A stretch of DNA of 64,000 nucleotides from Paramacrobiotus metropolitanus (lineage: Eukaryota; Tardigrada; Eutardigrada; Parachela; Macrobiotidae), in assembly GCF_019649055.1 (NCBI RefSeq), contig NW_026570318.1:62001-126000 (forward strand), written 5' to 3'. The notes under the pieces were generated by a model. It was not told where the DNA came from and did not search any database. It saw only the letters and a list, made by a program, of their open reading frames with translations. Every line of letters starts with the position of its first letter. The stretch's first letter is position 1. The translations under genes and the position numbers were made by a program. Below are positions 12,701 through 25,303 of the stretch, one piece after another.

Positions 12701-15700
12701 TTTACTAATAAATACGAGTAATTTTATATGATCTCCCCAGGGCTCTTTTTAAAGCTCTACACTCATTAATTCTTCATCGAAAAACCGTTCAGCTGCTGGC
12801 ATTTTATATAGAGGAGCTGGAGCTGCTGCGGCAAGGCCATGTCGACGCGGTTCTCAGCGATGACCCAAGCCACGATCCCGCGACGAAGGTGGACGGAGAG
12901 GAACGAGCTCCGACGTCCACCGACGACCGGCCGTTGGCGGCAATGCTTTCCGCATCATCCATCCACAGTCGTCCGACGATTCTCGCTGTGCCGGACGAGC
13001 TGCCGCCGCCCGATGAATACAATCCACCGCCCGGACCACAGGGCGAGGATCCGCATCCCGAACGGCCGCTGGACAGTCGTCCGATAGCGACCGCTATTAA
13101 CGGGCCATCGTACGTTAAGGCGAAGTGGGCGGCTTGGTTACGAGCGGCACTGCGTCGTGGAAAAATGGCCCGCTCAAGCAGAACACCGGTCGACTGCGCT
13201 GACGCGCCCGCCCGAGCGCGCAGTGGGTCCATGTTGCGCTTGCACGAATTGCTGAAGTCGAATACGCTTCAGCGCATTAAGACAATTAGGCGAATCCAGG
13301 TAACGAGAAACATGGGTGACCACGTGGGTCGACGAGCACGATGAACCTCGATTAACTAACCAGCTGTCGTGGTATTTCAGAACCCAGTGAATCAGGATGA
13401 CGAGACGTCACTGCAGGCTTATTACGAATACACTGGAGCAACTACAGACATTCACCCGCGACTGTCGTCTTTGGTGAACTACATCCAGGCGGTAAAATTT
13501 CAAGGATTTGAGGTGGCTGCAAGTATGAAAAAGCTTCTCTGCGAATGGCGGCAGCTTGTAAAAAGCCACATAAAGCGGTTTGTGTCTGATTGGCAGAGCG
13601 CAATTTATCGCATTGCGTATCGTCGTTCAGTGACGCAGCCGGATCTCACCTGCTGCAGACCAGTGCACTGCAGTTCGTCAGGTCAGTCAACTGACAAAGC
13701 AACTATTAATGTTGCTGTACGTAAATACTGTGTAAAGGTATTCAGGGCTTTCGGGTAACAGCCAACAACACGAAAAAGAGATCTACAGGGTCTGTACACG
13801 GGCGTAATTTTGCACTGTGGGCATTTCTACACATGGTTTTGTTAGTACTTGTGAAAATACCGTTTGTGTCGATTGATCAAAAACTGGCCTGAAATTTGCA
13901 GCTACAATATACGACAACTGAGCCGTATCTATCCCAGAGGTCCCGCCGTTGAGTCCTCAAATTTCCCACCGTATACCTTCTGGAGTGCCGGATGCCAAAT
14001 GGTGGCGCTCAACTTCCAGACACCCGATGTAGCCATGCAGTTAAATTCAGCTAAATTCGAGTACAACGCCAATACTGGGTACGCAAATAGAACCCCAAAT
14101 TACGACACTGTATTTTTTGTCTGACACACACGAGCGGTCTGCTTTTACAACGCATTGACAGGTATCTCTTGAAACCGGATCGCCTGCGACGCTCGGACCG
14201 GCCGTTTCATCCCGGTGGGCAGGCAATGCTGGATGGTGTCGTACCCGCCTACTGCTCTGTTCGGGTACCCGAAGGTGGTAACGATTATTTACACTGTGCA
14301 CAGTTACCTTTTTACAGGTGATTTCTGGGCAGTTCTTATCGGATTACAATGTCGGGACCTACGTGGAAGTGGACATGTACGGATTGCCGGCGGATACGTG
14401 CGTCGGAAAACATCGAACCCGTACCATTCCCAATAACGGTCTCAATCCGGTTTACAAAGAGGAAAAGTTTGAATTTCGAAAGGTCATCAAAGCAGACATA
14501 TTATGCAATCTCGGAATAAAAGAGCAAATTCGGCGTGGTTATAGGTCATTCTTCCGGAATTAGCGATGCTTCGCTTCGGTGCCTACGATGAGGACGGGAA
14601 AGTGCTGGGCCAACGGGTTCTGCCGTTGGACGGTCTACAAGCAGGATACCGTCACATAACGCTGCGAAGCGAAGCCAATTTTCCGCTGCCCTTGTCCACA
14701 CTGTTCTGCCACATTGTATTAAAAACATACATTCCCGACGGTCTTGGTCGTAAGTCCATTACGCATCTCTAGAATTACTCTGTAGCGGCTCGACCAAGTC
14801 ATGCCACAGAGTTTGTGTACGAAATTGCATCCGGTGCAGCGTGTGCATGTCCCTGCGTTCGCCTGCACACTTAATACACACACACTCGGGGTACTGTTTT
14901 CCCGTACACCAACTCTGTGGCATAACTTGGTGGAGGCGCTACAGAATGCCTAACTTTAGTGCCACACTTTAATTTTGGCGAAGAGTGAAAAACATATTTT
15001 TTTATTTTTGGCAGCCTTGGCTGATGCCTTATGTGCACCACAAGGAGCAAACGGTAGACGCCTGAGTCAGTCAGCTTTGGTGAATAGTGACAGACACCTG
15101 GTTAGATGCCCGGCATCACCGTCCACGCACCGTCCAACCTCCGAGTCTGCAGATTCAGGCGAGGCAGCTGGTTCGGTCTACGACGCGCATTTAATCCCCG
15201 TGATAACAATCACTACAGATGGCTCGCCGCTCGCCGTAGTAACCGACGAACTGAAACAGAACAAGCTCTTCGTCATACTATTGGCCAAACAGGCCGCCGA
15301 GACCAAGACTCTTCTGAAAAAACACGCCAAGAACGCCAGGAAGGGCAGAAAGGTCAAATTCCACGGGTACGTTTTCTTTGTCCACCGTATGAGTACTTCA
15401 GTTTTTGCTCTGCTCTATTCTAGCACCCTTTCAACCTTTTTTGACAGTTATGACGCTATTTACACATACAGTCATAGAAAGCTACTTTTCGTGTCCACCG
15501 AGTCCAAGGATATTAATTTTAGTTTACGTGTATTTTTTGTGAAGCTTAGAAGCAAAAGCGTATCTGCCTATCTGGTGCAACAAAGCATCGAAGTACTCTG
15601 TATTTGTGCAACAGTTGCTTCTGCAGGGACAACCTAAGAGGTGTGGATGGTGCGCCGAGCCCAAGATCGATAACAGGCAGCTGTAGTCGGCGATCCGCAA

Positions 15701-16336
15701 ATTGTTCGCAGTTAATTAGTCAGCATTTGCACGAAGAACAGGAGCTGATGCGAAAGCACTGCTTGGAACGGTGTGAGCTGCTGAAAAGGCTACTCGATGA
15801 GCATCATAATCAACAGTGCGCGAAGTATGCAGCAAAACACAAACGGTACGTGTAATTATCTTTCTTTAAATTGAATCTGGCTGTCATTTTTAATCTACGG
15901 AACAGAGAAAATCAGGAGCTAGAGTCGCAGCAAGCCAGACAGTCTATGGAACAGAGAAAGGCGCTGGAGAAAGATAAAAGCATAAAGAAAGAAGCCGAAC
16001 GGAATTGCCGTATTAACGAGTTATGCGTCAATAATGCCAAACGGTTCAGTGTAGAACGGAAACAAGCACAGAGAAAACAGCAACAAGAAGTGATGGAGTT
16101 GGTGAAGCTACAAAGCGAGGAACGGGAAGCATTGGCAATAGGAAATGAAACGGTATGATGGCGGGGTGTTTATTCCGCTGCAACCATGGTCGCCGTTTGC
16201 CAGTATACACTACCACTGACGTGCGCTGTGCAAAAAAACTTCTCTGCGTTTAACCTGCAAATTTTGTTGACAGGCATTACAAGAATCGTTTTCTGAGGAA
16301 GGCAGGTCGGCAACGGAAATGGTCACACTTGTATAA
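9718..16336 (+). CDS. phospholipase C beta (phosphoinositide-specific)
   Basis: It cleaves PIP2 to IP3 and diacylglycerol downstream of Gq. I trace 26 exons beginning at 9718, 10073, 10231, 10361, 10535, 10632, 10841, 11049, 11238, 11351, 11530, 11933, 12127, 12281, 12447, 12812, 13381, 13597, 13902, 14162, 14318, 14545, 15015, 15627, 15906 and 16274. All phases close, giving 1230 residues. Order: PH domain (exons 1-6), EF hands (7-10), X domain (11-15), acidic/proline-rich linker (16), Y domain (17-20), C2 (21-22) and a charged coiled-coil tail (23-26), typical of the beta class. Catalytic residues are visible: [12 protein letters not shown] and EPIITHG histidines, and CIELDCWD acids. The Y domain has QLSRIYPRG and [11 protein letters not shown]. 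The last residues VTLV fit a PDZ-binding ligand. Intron 7 needs a GC donor. Confidence 0.93.
14781..14943. mobile_element. small MITE in PLC-beta intron 22
   Basis: Terminal inverted repeats of about 40 bases (TGTAGCGGCTCGACCAAGT at the left, ACTTGGTGGAGGCGCTACA at the right) continue inward through ATGCCACAGAGTT and its inverse. It is non-coding and lies wholly in an intron. I see no clear target duplication. Confidence 0.7.
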
Positions 16337-17498
16337 CAGAAACTGGCTCCCTAGATGTGTTTTTTTGTATTGCAGTCTTTGAATGCCATGGAAAACTTGT
16401 TCAGGTTGTTTTTTCAGTCATTTTGTAGGAGTGTCAAATGTTTGTTGGGATCCTTGTACAGTAAATAAGTACTACTCGAGTAGTGTCTATCAGCTACTTC
16501 AGAGACGTGCGGCTCATTTCTCACTGATCGGCACGTGCAGCATTTTAACCAACGCAAGATTTTTACTTTCAGAGTGTCAGTCAAGTCATCGCCTGTATTA
16601 ACCAAGCCCGCTTTCCCTTAATTTGTTCCGCGCAGGACTTTTATGTCGTGCGCTGAATGCGGTAACAATGACGCCACGAATTTATAATGCAGCTAGCAAA
16701 AAAAATTGTAATAGATAACCGTTGTAAGCGTTTCTTGTTGAGTAAACACACGGCACAGGAAGATCTACTGGATCGCTTTGTCAGGCGCAATACTACACAG
16801 ACTGTCTTGTTGCGGTTACAGCATCCGGTACGATGACACGTTGGGTTCTGTTGAACTGGTCGCACATGTGTGTCATGCACTCGTGCATACTTGACAGCTG
16901 TCGGCAATGCAGTAGAGGTATACGAACGTCAATAAAAACAAAATCAATGTGCGAGTACTTGCTCGTCAATATCTATATGCAGTCCTTAATTTACATTTTT
17001 CAGTAAAGGGAGGGTGCAGTGATTCCTTTGTAGGTAGACATTCCTGGATTTTCGGCTATTATAGACATTCCACAGGGTTAAGAACACCGCTTGAGCACCG
17101 CTCTTTGTGGTACGAACACGTTAATTTGCTTCTATACGTAGTAACGTACCGCTTGCTAGACGGCACAACAACGTTCACCTGCTCTACACATACTACAACG
17201 AATATAGAGATAAAGCTTACAATATAGAGTTTACAACACTGGATGGCTGAGTAGGAATTACGGCGTTATCATCTTATCGGCTTCTTTCTACACATGTAGT
17301 ATCGTTTCGTTCTACACATGCAGTATCATTGCAGTATCGACTTCATATCAGATGCGATAAAGAAATGGCTATTTGAAATGCATGCAAAAACAAGGTGCCT
17401 TACCTGCCTGGGTGCATTGCATTGTAACTCAGAATTCTGCAAAGCAGTGCGGCCTAACGATTTGCAACGTATGTTGAAGGTCTAGTGCAGTGTAAGTT
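16337..17498. other. intergenic, no gene seen
   Basis: It holds the PLC-beta 3' end and the XK-gene upstream region. No ORF here looks like protein. Confidence 0.5.
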
Positions 17499-19203
17499 AT
17501 GGGTAACAGACAGGTGACCTGTTTAAGGAAAGAACATCCTGTCGACTTCCCCGCCGATGCTGCCTTACGTCGACGAAATTTATTGTTAATTCCGTGCACT
17601 TGGGGGCTGCACATTGCTGGAAAATACACCCCGAAGTTCGTGGAGAAATTTGTAAACAAGATCAACAACTGGCAATACTGCCAAAATGAGAACTATTCCT
17701 ACACAATTTTGCCCACTATTTTCGCTTCTCTTGGAGTGTTGCTGATGACCGCGGATATTGTTTCCGATATTATACTTGGATGGAATTTTTATTGGGAGGG
17801 ACATGTGGCGTGGGCGACTTGCACCGCGCTTTTTGTAATTGCACCAATAGTATTCGCCCAGTGTTACCGCGTGTGCTACCGAAAGACTCACAAATGGTAT
17901 GAAGTCCACCCGGTCGGGCCATTTTATTGGTAAGTTATCACCAGCGTAATAATAAGCTAAACTGAACTGACCGGACAAAGGGTTGGAAGTTTGAATACGT
18001 TGTGTTGATAGCTACGTGCATTTTCCGGCTGGGTGCAAGTGTGCAAGGAGATCGTAGTCTAGCGGGCTTTTGGTGCATGATGACTGTATCATTATGCATC
18101 GAACCGGACTTTGTGTGGGCAGAATACGGTATATATAATACGATTATATTATAATCGTACGAATGTAAAGAAAGATTTTACGAAATGTTTCGTGTTCATC
18201 GTTAAATGTTTTGTTGTTTAAACTGATGAAAACTTTATCTTTCTTTGAGGTCGATTCAAACGTGTTGCATCCACTATCAGCACAGACAGTTAGAAGGCAA
18301 ACATGGGAGCAATGTCACGGAAGCCCAGCTAATGGAATTCGCGTACACCACAGAGAAGTTGGGAAAATCTCTAAAGCAAAAAGATCTCGCTTGTGGAGAT
18401 GAGAAATACCTCGAATCCTATCCCCAGCTATTTTTACAAGCCTACTTTACAGCCGAATCGTTGATTGCATCCCAACAGCGGTCAGAATATCTTCCCACAC
18501 GGCCTGTTAAATGGGATCTGTACATTTCAACGGTTACATCTGCCCTTTCGCTTCTTCATTATGAGGCGTTTGTTGTTTACAGCAGTGGCACGACTCTAAG
18601 AAAGTCTAGTTCTGCGAATCTTATTTGATGTAATTTGCCTGGGACCCAGATTGATGTTGCTGGTCTGTTTTTTCACCGTTGAGCCGAAATACGTAACGAT
18701 CCCCGCTTTCTGCTTTGTTCACACGACTGCTGCGTGCTGCCTGTTTTGGGTGGTACGCCGAGTGGATGTAGTTAGCGGTTTATTTTGGGATCTGGCCAGG
18801 CAAGAAGATTTTCGGGGATACAAAACTCACAAGTATCGAATTATCAATCTCCTCCGTGCGACAATTGTCAGTACGCTACTGCCCCCGTCGTTTGGTCAGA
18901 AGGATCTGGCGCCTGTATCCCTGATTAATACTCTTGGCTATGTCTACAGCGGCGGAGATAAACATGATATTAAGTTGCTGGGTAAAGTGCTAGCAATAAG
19001 CGCATTCCAGTTTGTTGAGAGTATTGTGTTAGTTTCCATCTGGTTACGCGCTGGTTCTGGCCAAATACAACACCCGTATCATATTGTGATTCCAGTAGTT
19101 ACCCTGGCGCTGTTGTTATTTCGTCCCATCATTGAATTCAGTATTTTTCTTTGGATTGCCGTGAAAGATCATCTTAACAGAGATACCTGCCCGAGGGAGT
19201 CAG
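17499..19203 (+). CDS. XK-related membrane protein (putative phospholipid scramblase family)
   Basis: Exon 1 (17499-17929) carries an XK-family opening (TADIVSDIILGWNFYWEGH, then a helix ending in AQCYRVCYR). Exon 2 starts at 18250 in phase and has the family motif ESYPQLFLQAYF. The third part holds more membrane helices (LVLRILFDVICLGPRLMLLV; FCFVHTTAACCLFWVV; FQFVESIVLVSIWL; IPVVTLALLLFRPIIEFSIF). XK proteins are multi-pass membrane proteins, some of which scramble lipids after caspase cleavage. The reading frame shifts by one base around 18595-18605 with no good splice pair, so this is a frameshift, a tiny non-canonical intron or a sequence error. A donor (CAG|GTGAGG) sits at 19203-19204. 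The following exon was not found. Confidence 0.75.
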
Positions 19204-20209
19204 GTGAGGGCACTGTTTTTTATGGTCAAAATGGTAATGCACTTCCGCATGTTACCAAATTTTGCACTTACAGTACATCTGTAATTAACATAATCGTCTA
19301 CCGTAAGGGTCCTGAAATCGTCTACCGTAAGGGTATCCCAGTTTCCCCTAAATTGTGTCTTGGTAACAGGATAGAGTCCATTTTCGGTATACGGAAAGGT
19401 GGATGTGCTCCGGCAGAAAGGTGGATGGCTCATCCACCAATCCATTTTCGACCATCGGCAAAAAGGTGGAAGCCATCTCATTGAACATCCACCATCCACT
19501 TGTCCCCCTTTCTGCCGACTGCAGGCGTCTGTATAGCCCTCAGACTATTCTGGCTGCGGCAAAATAGCCATTTCGTATAAATATTGCTTATTTGTACAAA
19601 TGTATAGCATTAGCTACTGTACAATGTACATTAGCTATATACAATACATACAGTTATACATGTAGGTGCATTATTGGTTATACGTCTAGTGGAACGCGTA
19701 CTGTTACCCTGATCTATACGGCCACCTCAACGAACTTTACCGTATTCTGCAGAAACGCTGGTAGGTCGTATAGTAACTGTATAGCTGTATTCCTCCAAGT
19801 TAGTAAAAGCATCTCGCCGGATTTTTTACCAGAATTCGTCATCTGCCCGATTTCTGCCGGGAGCACACCGCCATAAAATGAGATCGTCTCGCTACATGCC
19901 AGTGCAGACACTTCACAAAATTCCAGCGACATTTCTCTTCGTTGTCAGATTTTCCAACATCCTACCCAAGACTATCGATACGCTTCTGATGACACATGAA
20001 AGTTTACCTATACAACAGCACGATCTATAGGGGCAAAGGCCGGCCATGAGCCTCCACGCATCCACACCGGACCGGCGACGCGTTGTTAGTATTTGCTGCC
20101 AGCACTTCCATGCACAGCTTAGTCACTAGTGAAAAACGGAGTTAATAAATGTCCGATACTGCATAGACGAGATATTTCAACATTTTTTGTAAATGACGCT
20201 AGTTTGTAG
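19204..20209. other. XK-gene downstream DNA or intron
   Basis: The open frame past 19203 runs into a repeat copy (19391-19517), so it is read as intron or 3' sequence. Nothing else is recognised. Confidence 0.4.
19391..19517. repeat. short diverged copy of the 22.4-kb foldback family
   Basis: It shares CGGCAGAAAGGTGGATGGCT, CATCCACCAAT, TCATTGAACATCCACCATCC and a CTTTCTGCCG end with the element at 22411-23041, but it is only 127 bases long. It has AAGGTGG at one end and the inverse at the other. Confidence 0.7.
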
Positions 20210-21119
20210 GTCTCAAGCTTACTTCGGCACTTATTCGGTCAGGACTACAACTTCTCCCTTTCTATGACATGTGCCTGCACTTCCTTCGTCCCCTGGAGTT
20301 GTGGTTTCGAGTTTTTAAGTTGGACGACATGGATGCTCAGCTAATTGTACAGAGGTCGAACATTATTCGTCTTGAAATTTACCGAGATTTTCTGAGCAGC
20401 TTCCTTCTGCTCTCTGATCTGTTCTTTGTTCTACCTTATCCTGTTGAGCGGCCGAACGATGGTGACATGATCTTTGGAGTGGATTACATCAGAAATCCTT
20501 TGGACGACAATCCCGGGCTCGTACAGCACTTGCCACACGAATACGAGCTACGCCCGTGGGGAATGTACCCTTTCCTGAACCAGTACCGTCTTGACTATTT
20601 CTTCGACTGGGAAATTCTGTGTAAAATCGGATCTACAGAAACGATGTTAAAAGACTGCAAAACCAACCAAACTGAAAGTCACAGACTGCTGAAAGATACT
20701 ATAAGAGAGTGTGAAGGTGATAAGTACTGTAACAAACGATTAATGTGCAAAACTATAAGAAATGGCCGTTGTTCTTACAATTAGCCAAGCGCAGCGTTAA
20801 TTGGGTTTTCGATTTTAAAGCCAACATTTTTATTTTAGATCGCATTTATTTTTGGAGGAATGCATTACTGGCCTGCCTAAATTATGAAGACCTGCCGGAG
20901 AATTTTATAACGGAACTGTGGTCAGACAAAGGTCGAACTCAGAAAAGGGATTTTCATATGATTAACGATTATCACGAACTGGTAAAAGCCAATTGCGCGG
21001 CATGGAAAAATTTGGAGCTTAGTTTGGTGGCTTCTGATTCAGCTAAACAGGATAAGGGACGAAGCCCTATGTTAGGGGAAGAGTGGGACTTGGGATCCCC
21101 GCTTTACCGCTTAAATTAA
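20210..21119 (+). CDS. unrecognised protein, two 3' exons
   Basis: Frame is open from a good acceptor (TTTGTAG) ending at 20209. The exon runs to a donor AAG|GTGATA at 20717, and the next exon (20839-21119) follows a TTTTATTTTAG acceptor in matching phase. Together they encode about 260 residues without repeats: an aromatic/Leu-rich first half (FLRPLELWFRVFKLDDMDAQ, then FLSSFLLLSDLFFVLPYPV), a charged middle, and a hydrophilic C-terminus ending GEEWDLGSPLYRLN. No family is recognised. It lies 1 kb after the XK-related gene on the same strand, so it could be that gene's 3' end or a separate gene whose 5' exons were not found. Codon use and phase argue for real coding sequence. Confidence 0.5.
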
Positions 21120-21569
21120 CCTGGTTGCCAATATGAAGAGCGTGGCCAACACTCAAACAGGCCAAGTCACAGTCTGACACAAAGAGCGCTGTGAATGCAT
21201 ACACAGTCTTCGACGCTTATGGAGAAGTGGAATCAAAAGCAGCGCTCAACCAATAAGGCGCCAGGGGCAATCTTTTACTTTTAATGCAATATAAACATTA
21301 CATAAATACAATGCGAAGTCCTTTACGGCTTGAAGAAAAAGGAGTACCAAAATGTCGGCTATGGCCATTTTGCCGCAAATACTGCGGCAAAATAGCCACT
21401 TCGCAAAAGGTCACCAACGTCCAAAGAGACCCAGTACAGCTAGGTAGTACTATTCCAGGCGCCAACGCAGCTATAGTAGCAAACTGTTACGATAATGTGT
21501 TGCCACGATAACAGCATACTTCAGCCTATAAACCTTATCTGTCCCGACAGCTTACCATCCTAAATTACG

Positions 21570-21889
21570 GTACGAGGAGGGAGCAAGCATCTTCGGTAGC
21601 GCGTTCCAGTATTCAAGACTCTTTGTACACTGTGCGTCAAGCGTGCGTCAAGCGTTTCGCGAATCCGCGAAAGCATGATTCACTTAACAGCCAACCGTGG
21701 AATGTTGCCCATCTGCATGCACCTTACCGTCAACTGTGGAAGGGTGCCCTGATTGACAGTAGCCAAGTTAAAACGTGGATTGCCAGCCTTCCGCGGTTGA
21801 CTGTTAAGCCAGATTTGCAGCCACACGAGTGATCAAACTGTCTCGACTATTCGAACGCGCTACTGAAGATGCTTCTTCCCTCCTCGTAC
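21570..21889. mobile_element. MITE with about 36-bp terminal inverted repeats
   Basis: It starts GTACGAGGAGGGAGCAAGC and ends with the inverse, GCTTCTTCCCTCCTCGTAC. The inverted repeat goes on through CATCTTC and GTAGCGCGTTC. Inside is a second inverted pair (TTAACAGCCAACCGTGGAA near 21684 and TTCCGCGGTTGACTGTTAA near 21789). It is non-coding. Confidence 0.7.
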
Positions 21890-22009
21890 ACAGTGTATGC
21901 GGGAGATGGGAATATTAACAACTGGCAGTTCCAGCGCTGAGCGCGGTGCTCATTGCTTTAAACCACACAACAGCCTTACGTATGAACTAAAAGGGTTTGG
22001 TTTAAACTT

Positions 22010-22245
22010 TAAACCAAAGCGCTGGATTTAAGTGCCAAGAAAACAATACTTATAACAGTTAACCCAAGCAGAACATTGCACCAAAACGAAGAGTGTAATT
22101 TGGCTCTGCTAGAGCGGCTGCTTATCCTGCGTCCAACTAGAAGGAATGGTAACGTACACGGCGTTCATCAGTCGGTCGGATTTCGCATGAGATGATCGTC
22201 GTTTAACGCGTCAACAGTTCAATGCGGTCGCTCGAAAATTTTTTC
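22010..22245 (-). pseudogene. degraded copy of the last exon of the 25.3-kb gene
   Basis: It aligns in direct orientation with 25316-25560: both have CCAAGAAAACAAT, GTGTAATTTGGCTC, GAGCGGCTGCTT and TGCGTCCAAC in the same order. The coding frame of the intact copy is interrupted here by a stop and indels, so this is a dead duplicate. No other exon of that gene was found nearby. Confidence 0.55.
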
Positions 22246-22410
22246 AAAAGAACATTTTTCGATTACCGCAGCAGCGGAAATATTAAGGTTTTCTACTTAT
22301 AACTACCGAGTTTTGGTTCCGAAATTCGAACCAACAGAGCTGATAATTAATGTTTTTAAAAAACAGAAACCGACGAAAATTGAAATTCACACATCAGCTG
22401 CGGGGGCACA

Positions 22411-23041
22411 TGTAGCCGGCAGAAAGGTGGACGGGTGGATGGTGGATGTTCAATGAAATCGCATCCACTAATCTGCCGACCTTCGGCAGATTGGTGGATG
22501 AGCTATTCACCTTTCTGCCGGAACACATCCACCTTTTTTAAAGGCCATCCACCTTTCTGCCGAACCAACCCGTCGGTGTCGATTGATCTGGCACTGGCGC
22601 CATTGAGTGCATTCAGGTCCATTGTAAGATCAGTGCATGCGCACACTACTGCTCCGCCAGAAAGGTGGATGCAGTTACTGAACTCGGATATTTCTATCAC
22701 TCTGTCTGAATATGCCATCCTACTCGTTTTCGTTCTCCGGTGTGATCGCATGCACTGATCTTACAATGGACCTGAATGCACTCAATGGCGCCAGTGCCAG
22801 ATCAATCGACACCGACGGGTTGGTTCGGCAGAAAGGTGGATGGCCTTTAAAAAAGGTGGATGTGTTCCGGCAGAAAGGTGGATAGCTCATCCACCAATCT
22901 GCCGACCTTCGGCAGAAAGGTGGATGCAATCCGGCAGAAAGGTGGACGGCTCATCCACCAATCTGCCGAAGGTCGGCAGATTGGTGGATGCGATTTCATT
23001 GAACATCCACCATCCACCCGTCCACCTTTCTGCCGGCTACA
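22411..23041. mobile_element. 631-bp foldback element (CGGCAGAAAGGTGG family)
   Basis: The left end TGTAGCCGGCAGAAAGGTGG is matched by CCACCTTTCTGCCGGCTACA at the right end. Arms of about 220 bases on the left and more on the right pair almost perfectly, around a loop at about 22640-22745. The right arm has an extra duplicated block of CGGCAGAAAGGTGGA(T/C)G units, so the motif occurs many times. No ORF with meaning and no clear target duplication are seen. A short relative lies at 19391-19517. Confidence 0.85.
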
Positions 23042-23484
23042 GAGTTGCGGTTATACAGATACATGGTGCTAAAACTTTTGTACTGACCCAACTTCACACT
23101 ATCCGGGAATAGGATTGATGAGCTCGGCCTTTGGCAGTCTTTTTATTATGCATTCAGATAAACGCGGTAATCATGTGAATTTTGCGGAGACGGCAGATGG
23201 CTTTGAAAGATATCCAATTACTTCGATTACCATGTTTCTCACTTGCCCTAACAATGTTGGGTAACAGTGGGAATACAAATAGCTTACGTTGAGCGGGTGG
23301 GCAGCAGTTACCAGTTTGGATCACACATAGCCTTTGAACGAACAATCGTTTACGCAAGTACGCACCGTTGCTCTGCCGGATGTTCGCATATCGCTATAAG
23401 CTGCTGGATGTATGAAACCCGTCTAGGATTCTTCTGAATGCAGCTATAAGCACGGCGCCATCCACTGGAAACCGAGAAAAGGCC

Positions 23485-23562
23485 GGAAAATGCATCGATG
23501 GGGGAATCGAACCCCGGCAACGTCGTTAAATCCGCGTAGGCAGTACCACTGCACCACGGCGC
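23485..23562 (-). repeat. tRNA-derived SINE head (RNA polymerase III boxes)
   Basis: Read on the minus strand, a tRNA-like A box (TGGTGCAGTGG, 23546-23556) is followed about 32 bases later by a perfect B box (GGTTCGATTC, 23504-23513). The flanks do not pair as an acceptor stem and no clean anticodon arm forms, so a SINE promoter fits better than a tRNA gene. The SINE body would extend to about 23350. Confidence 0.45.
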
Positions 23563-25303
23563 AATACGTTGAAATCCTTTGAAAGATTTTGTTGCTGTAC
23601 ACAGCGACAAAATCCGATTCTCGCTTCACACAGCGATTGCTGATTAGTGACTACAATGTCATATGCCAGCGAACTGGCATCGATCTGCCGAAAGATCGAG
23701 ATGTTGATCGTGTATGTATCTGTAGTTAAGCGGGTAGGCTAACACAATTATACTGAAATATGTGCTGACGGAAAACCTATAATATCTCAAACGATGTTTA
23801 ATCGACTACCAGATTAATCTTGACCTTGATGCCATTTTTGGCGGTCTTGGCTGGTGGCAGTTAACAAAGTAACAGCCAGTAAGGTGACTAAAGAAGGGCA
23901 GAGGCAGTCTGGTAAAACCCATGTTTTCTCTTAGCGAGAGCACATTAAAAAATTCAATATCGTTACTAAAGAAGTACAAAACGCAATCTTGTGCGTAAAG
24001 CAGTCGGGAAGTAATTCAGTGATGAGCAGAATACATATTCTCGGCGTCTAAACAGTCAGCAGCAGTACACGGAAGCGCTCAGGACCTGCCGCCTGCAGGT
24101 GATAAGAGGCAACGCTTACTCTGTGATATGCGATGCCATGACACGGCAACTCAAAATTATTGTCCGTGCACGATCCAGTTGGAGGTGGGGCAGCAAAGGA
24201 AGAAAGTACAAACACCCGTCGTATGCGCCCACGGGTGCATATATTTATTCCGATGCAGCGAGAGCTCATCATGATAATATTTTCGTGCTTATTTTCAACT
24301 GATGCGAGGTCGAGGATGGTGGCACCAAAATTTTAGATAAGAAGATTGTCAGACTTTTCAGATGGAAATGTACAAGTTATACACAGTATCTGTAAGTTGT
24401 CCGTTCGCGAGCTGAACAACATGAGGTTTGTTCGCAACGAGAGACAGATGTTGCTACAGCGGAGTACGAACCGCTCCTGTCAAATTAAAATTTCAGTTTC
24501 CGGCAGAAGGATCCATTGCGTCTACTGTTTCATGCGCTAACGCAGCTTTGACCAATCGTGTTCCTACGAAAACGGTGTACAGCCGCTGCTATCGGTAACT
24601 CCGTGCCTGCCTCACGGATTGGTGGAAGTTCACCTGGTATGAGTGGCTCAAAGCAGGGAGCACCGCACTGTCACTACCAACCGTTGGTGTTTCCATCTCC
24701 TGAGCAGTATAAGCGTAGGATGGAAAGTTGTCGGAACAAATCAGGCGCTGGTCGATTTATTGATGTTTTCAAATGGCTTATGCATAACCTGCGGCTTCGT
24801 GCGATTACCGTGTCCATTGGTGTACTGCATATGCATATTTAGTGAGTGTATAATACTGTGATTGCTCTTGATCAAGTACGCTACGCATGGCGAATTCAGG
24901 CTCCCTCCATTAAATATTAATGTAATAACAAATTTCTCCAGAATCCTGCTGTTCTCCAGTTACGGCTAGCGAAATATAAGGCCGAAAAGCTGAGCGGTAC
25001 CTCCCCGTGTTTAGTTTGTTTTTGGAAACCTGTTAGCAGTATTACTGGACATTAATTCCATGGCTACCGCTCTGCTTACAAGGGTTCTGCTTTCGAAGTG
25101 AATTCGCACGGGAAACCACACCAGACTTCACAGAATTTCTGCTTGATGATGAATATTCTGATCAGTACTTGGTAATACTACAATCAGAACGGTCCGCAAA
25201 ATAGAAAACCAGTCACACTGGTTCCAAAGGAAAATGGTTTAAAAGAAAGTACGCAAACCCGAAAACATGTGGCTATTGGTCAACAGTCTGAGCTAATGAG
25301 AAA
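23563..25303. other. intergenic, no gene seen
   Basis: Only short, uninformative ORFs are present on both strands. Confidence 0.5.

Noticed and set aside
12804-13232. 142-codon minus-strand ORF
   Set aside because: It is antisense to the GC-rich linker exon of PLC-beta, whose frame and phases are well supported. The open frame is a composition effect.
14566-14772. Separate small gene starting [10 protein letters not shown]
   Set aside because: This is the second half of the PLC-beta C2 domain (exon 22), reached by splicing at 14545.
23485-23562. Functional tRNA gene
   Set aside because: A and B boxes are present, but the ends do not pair as an acceptor stem and no proper anticodon loop forms. 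A SINE head fits better.
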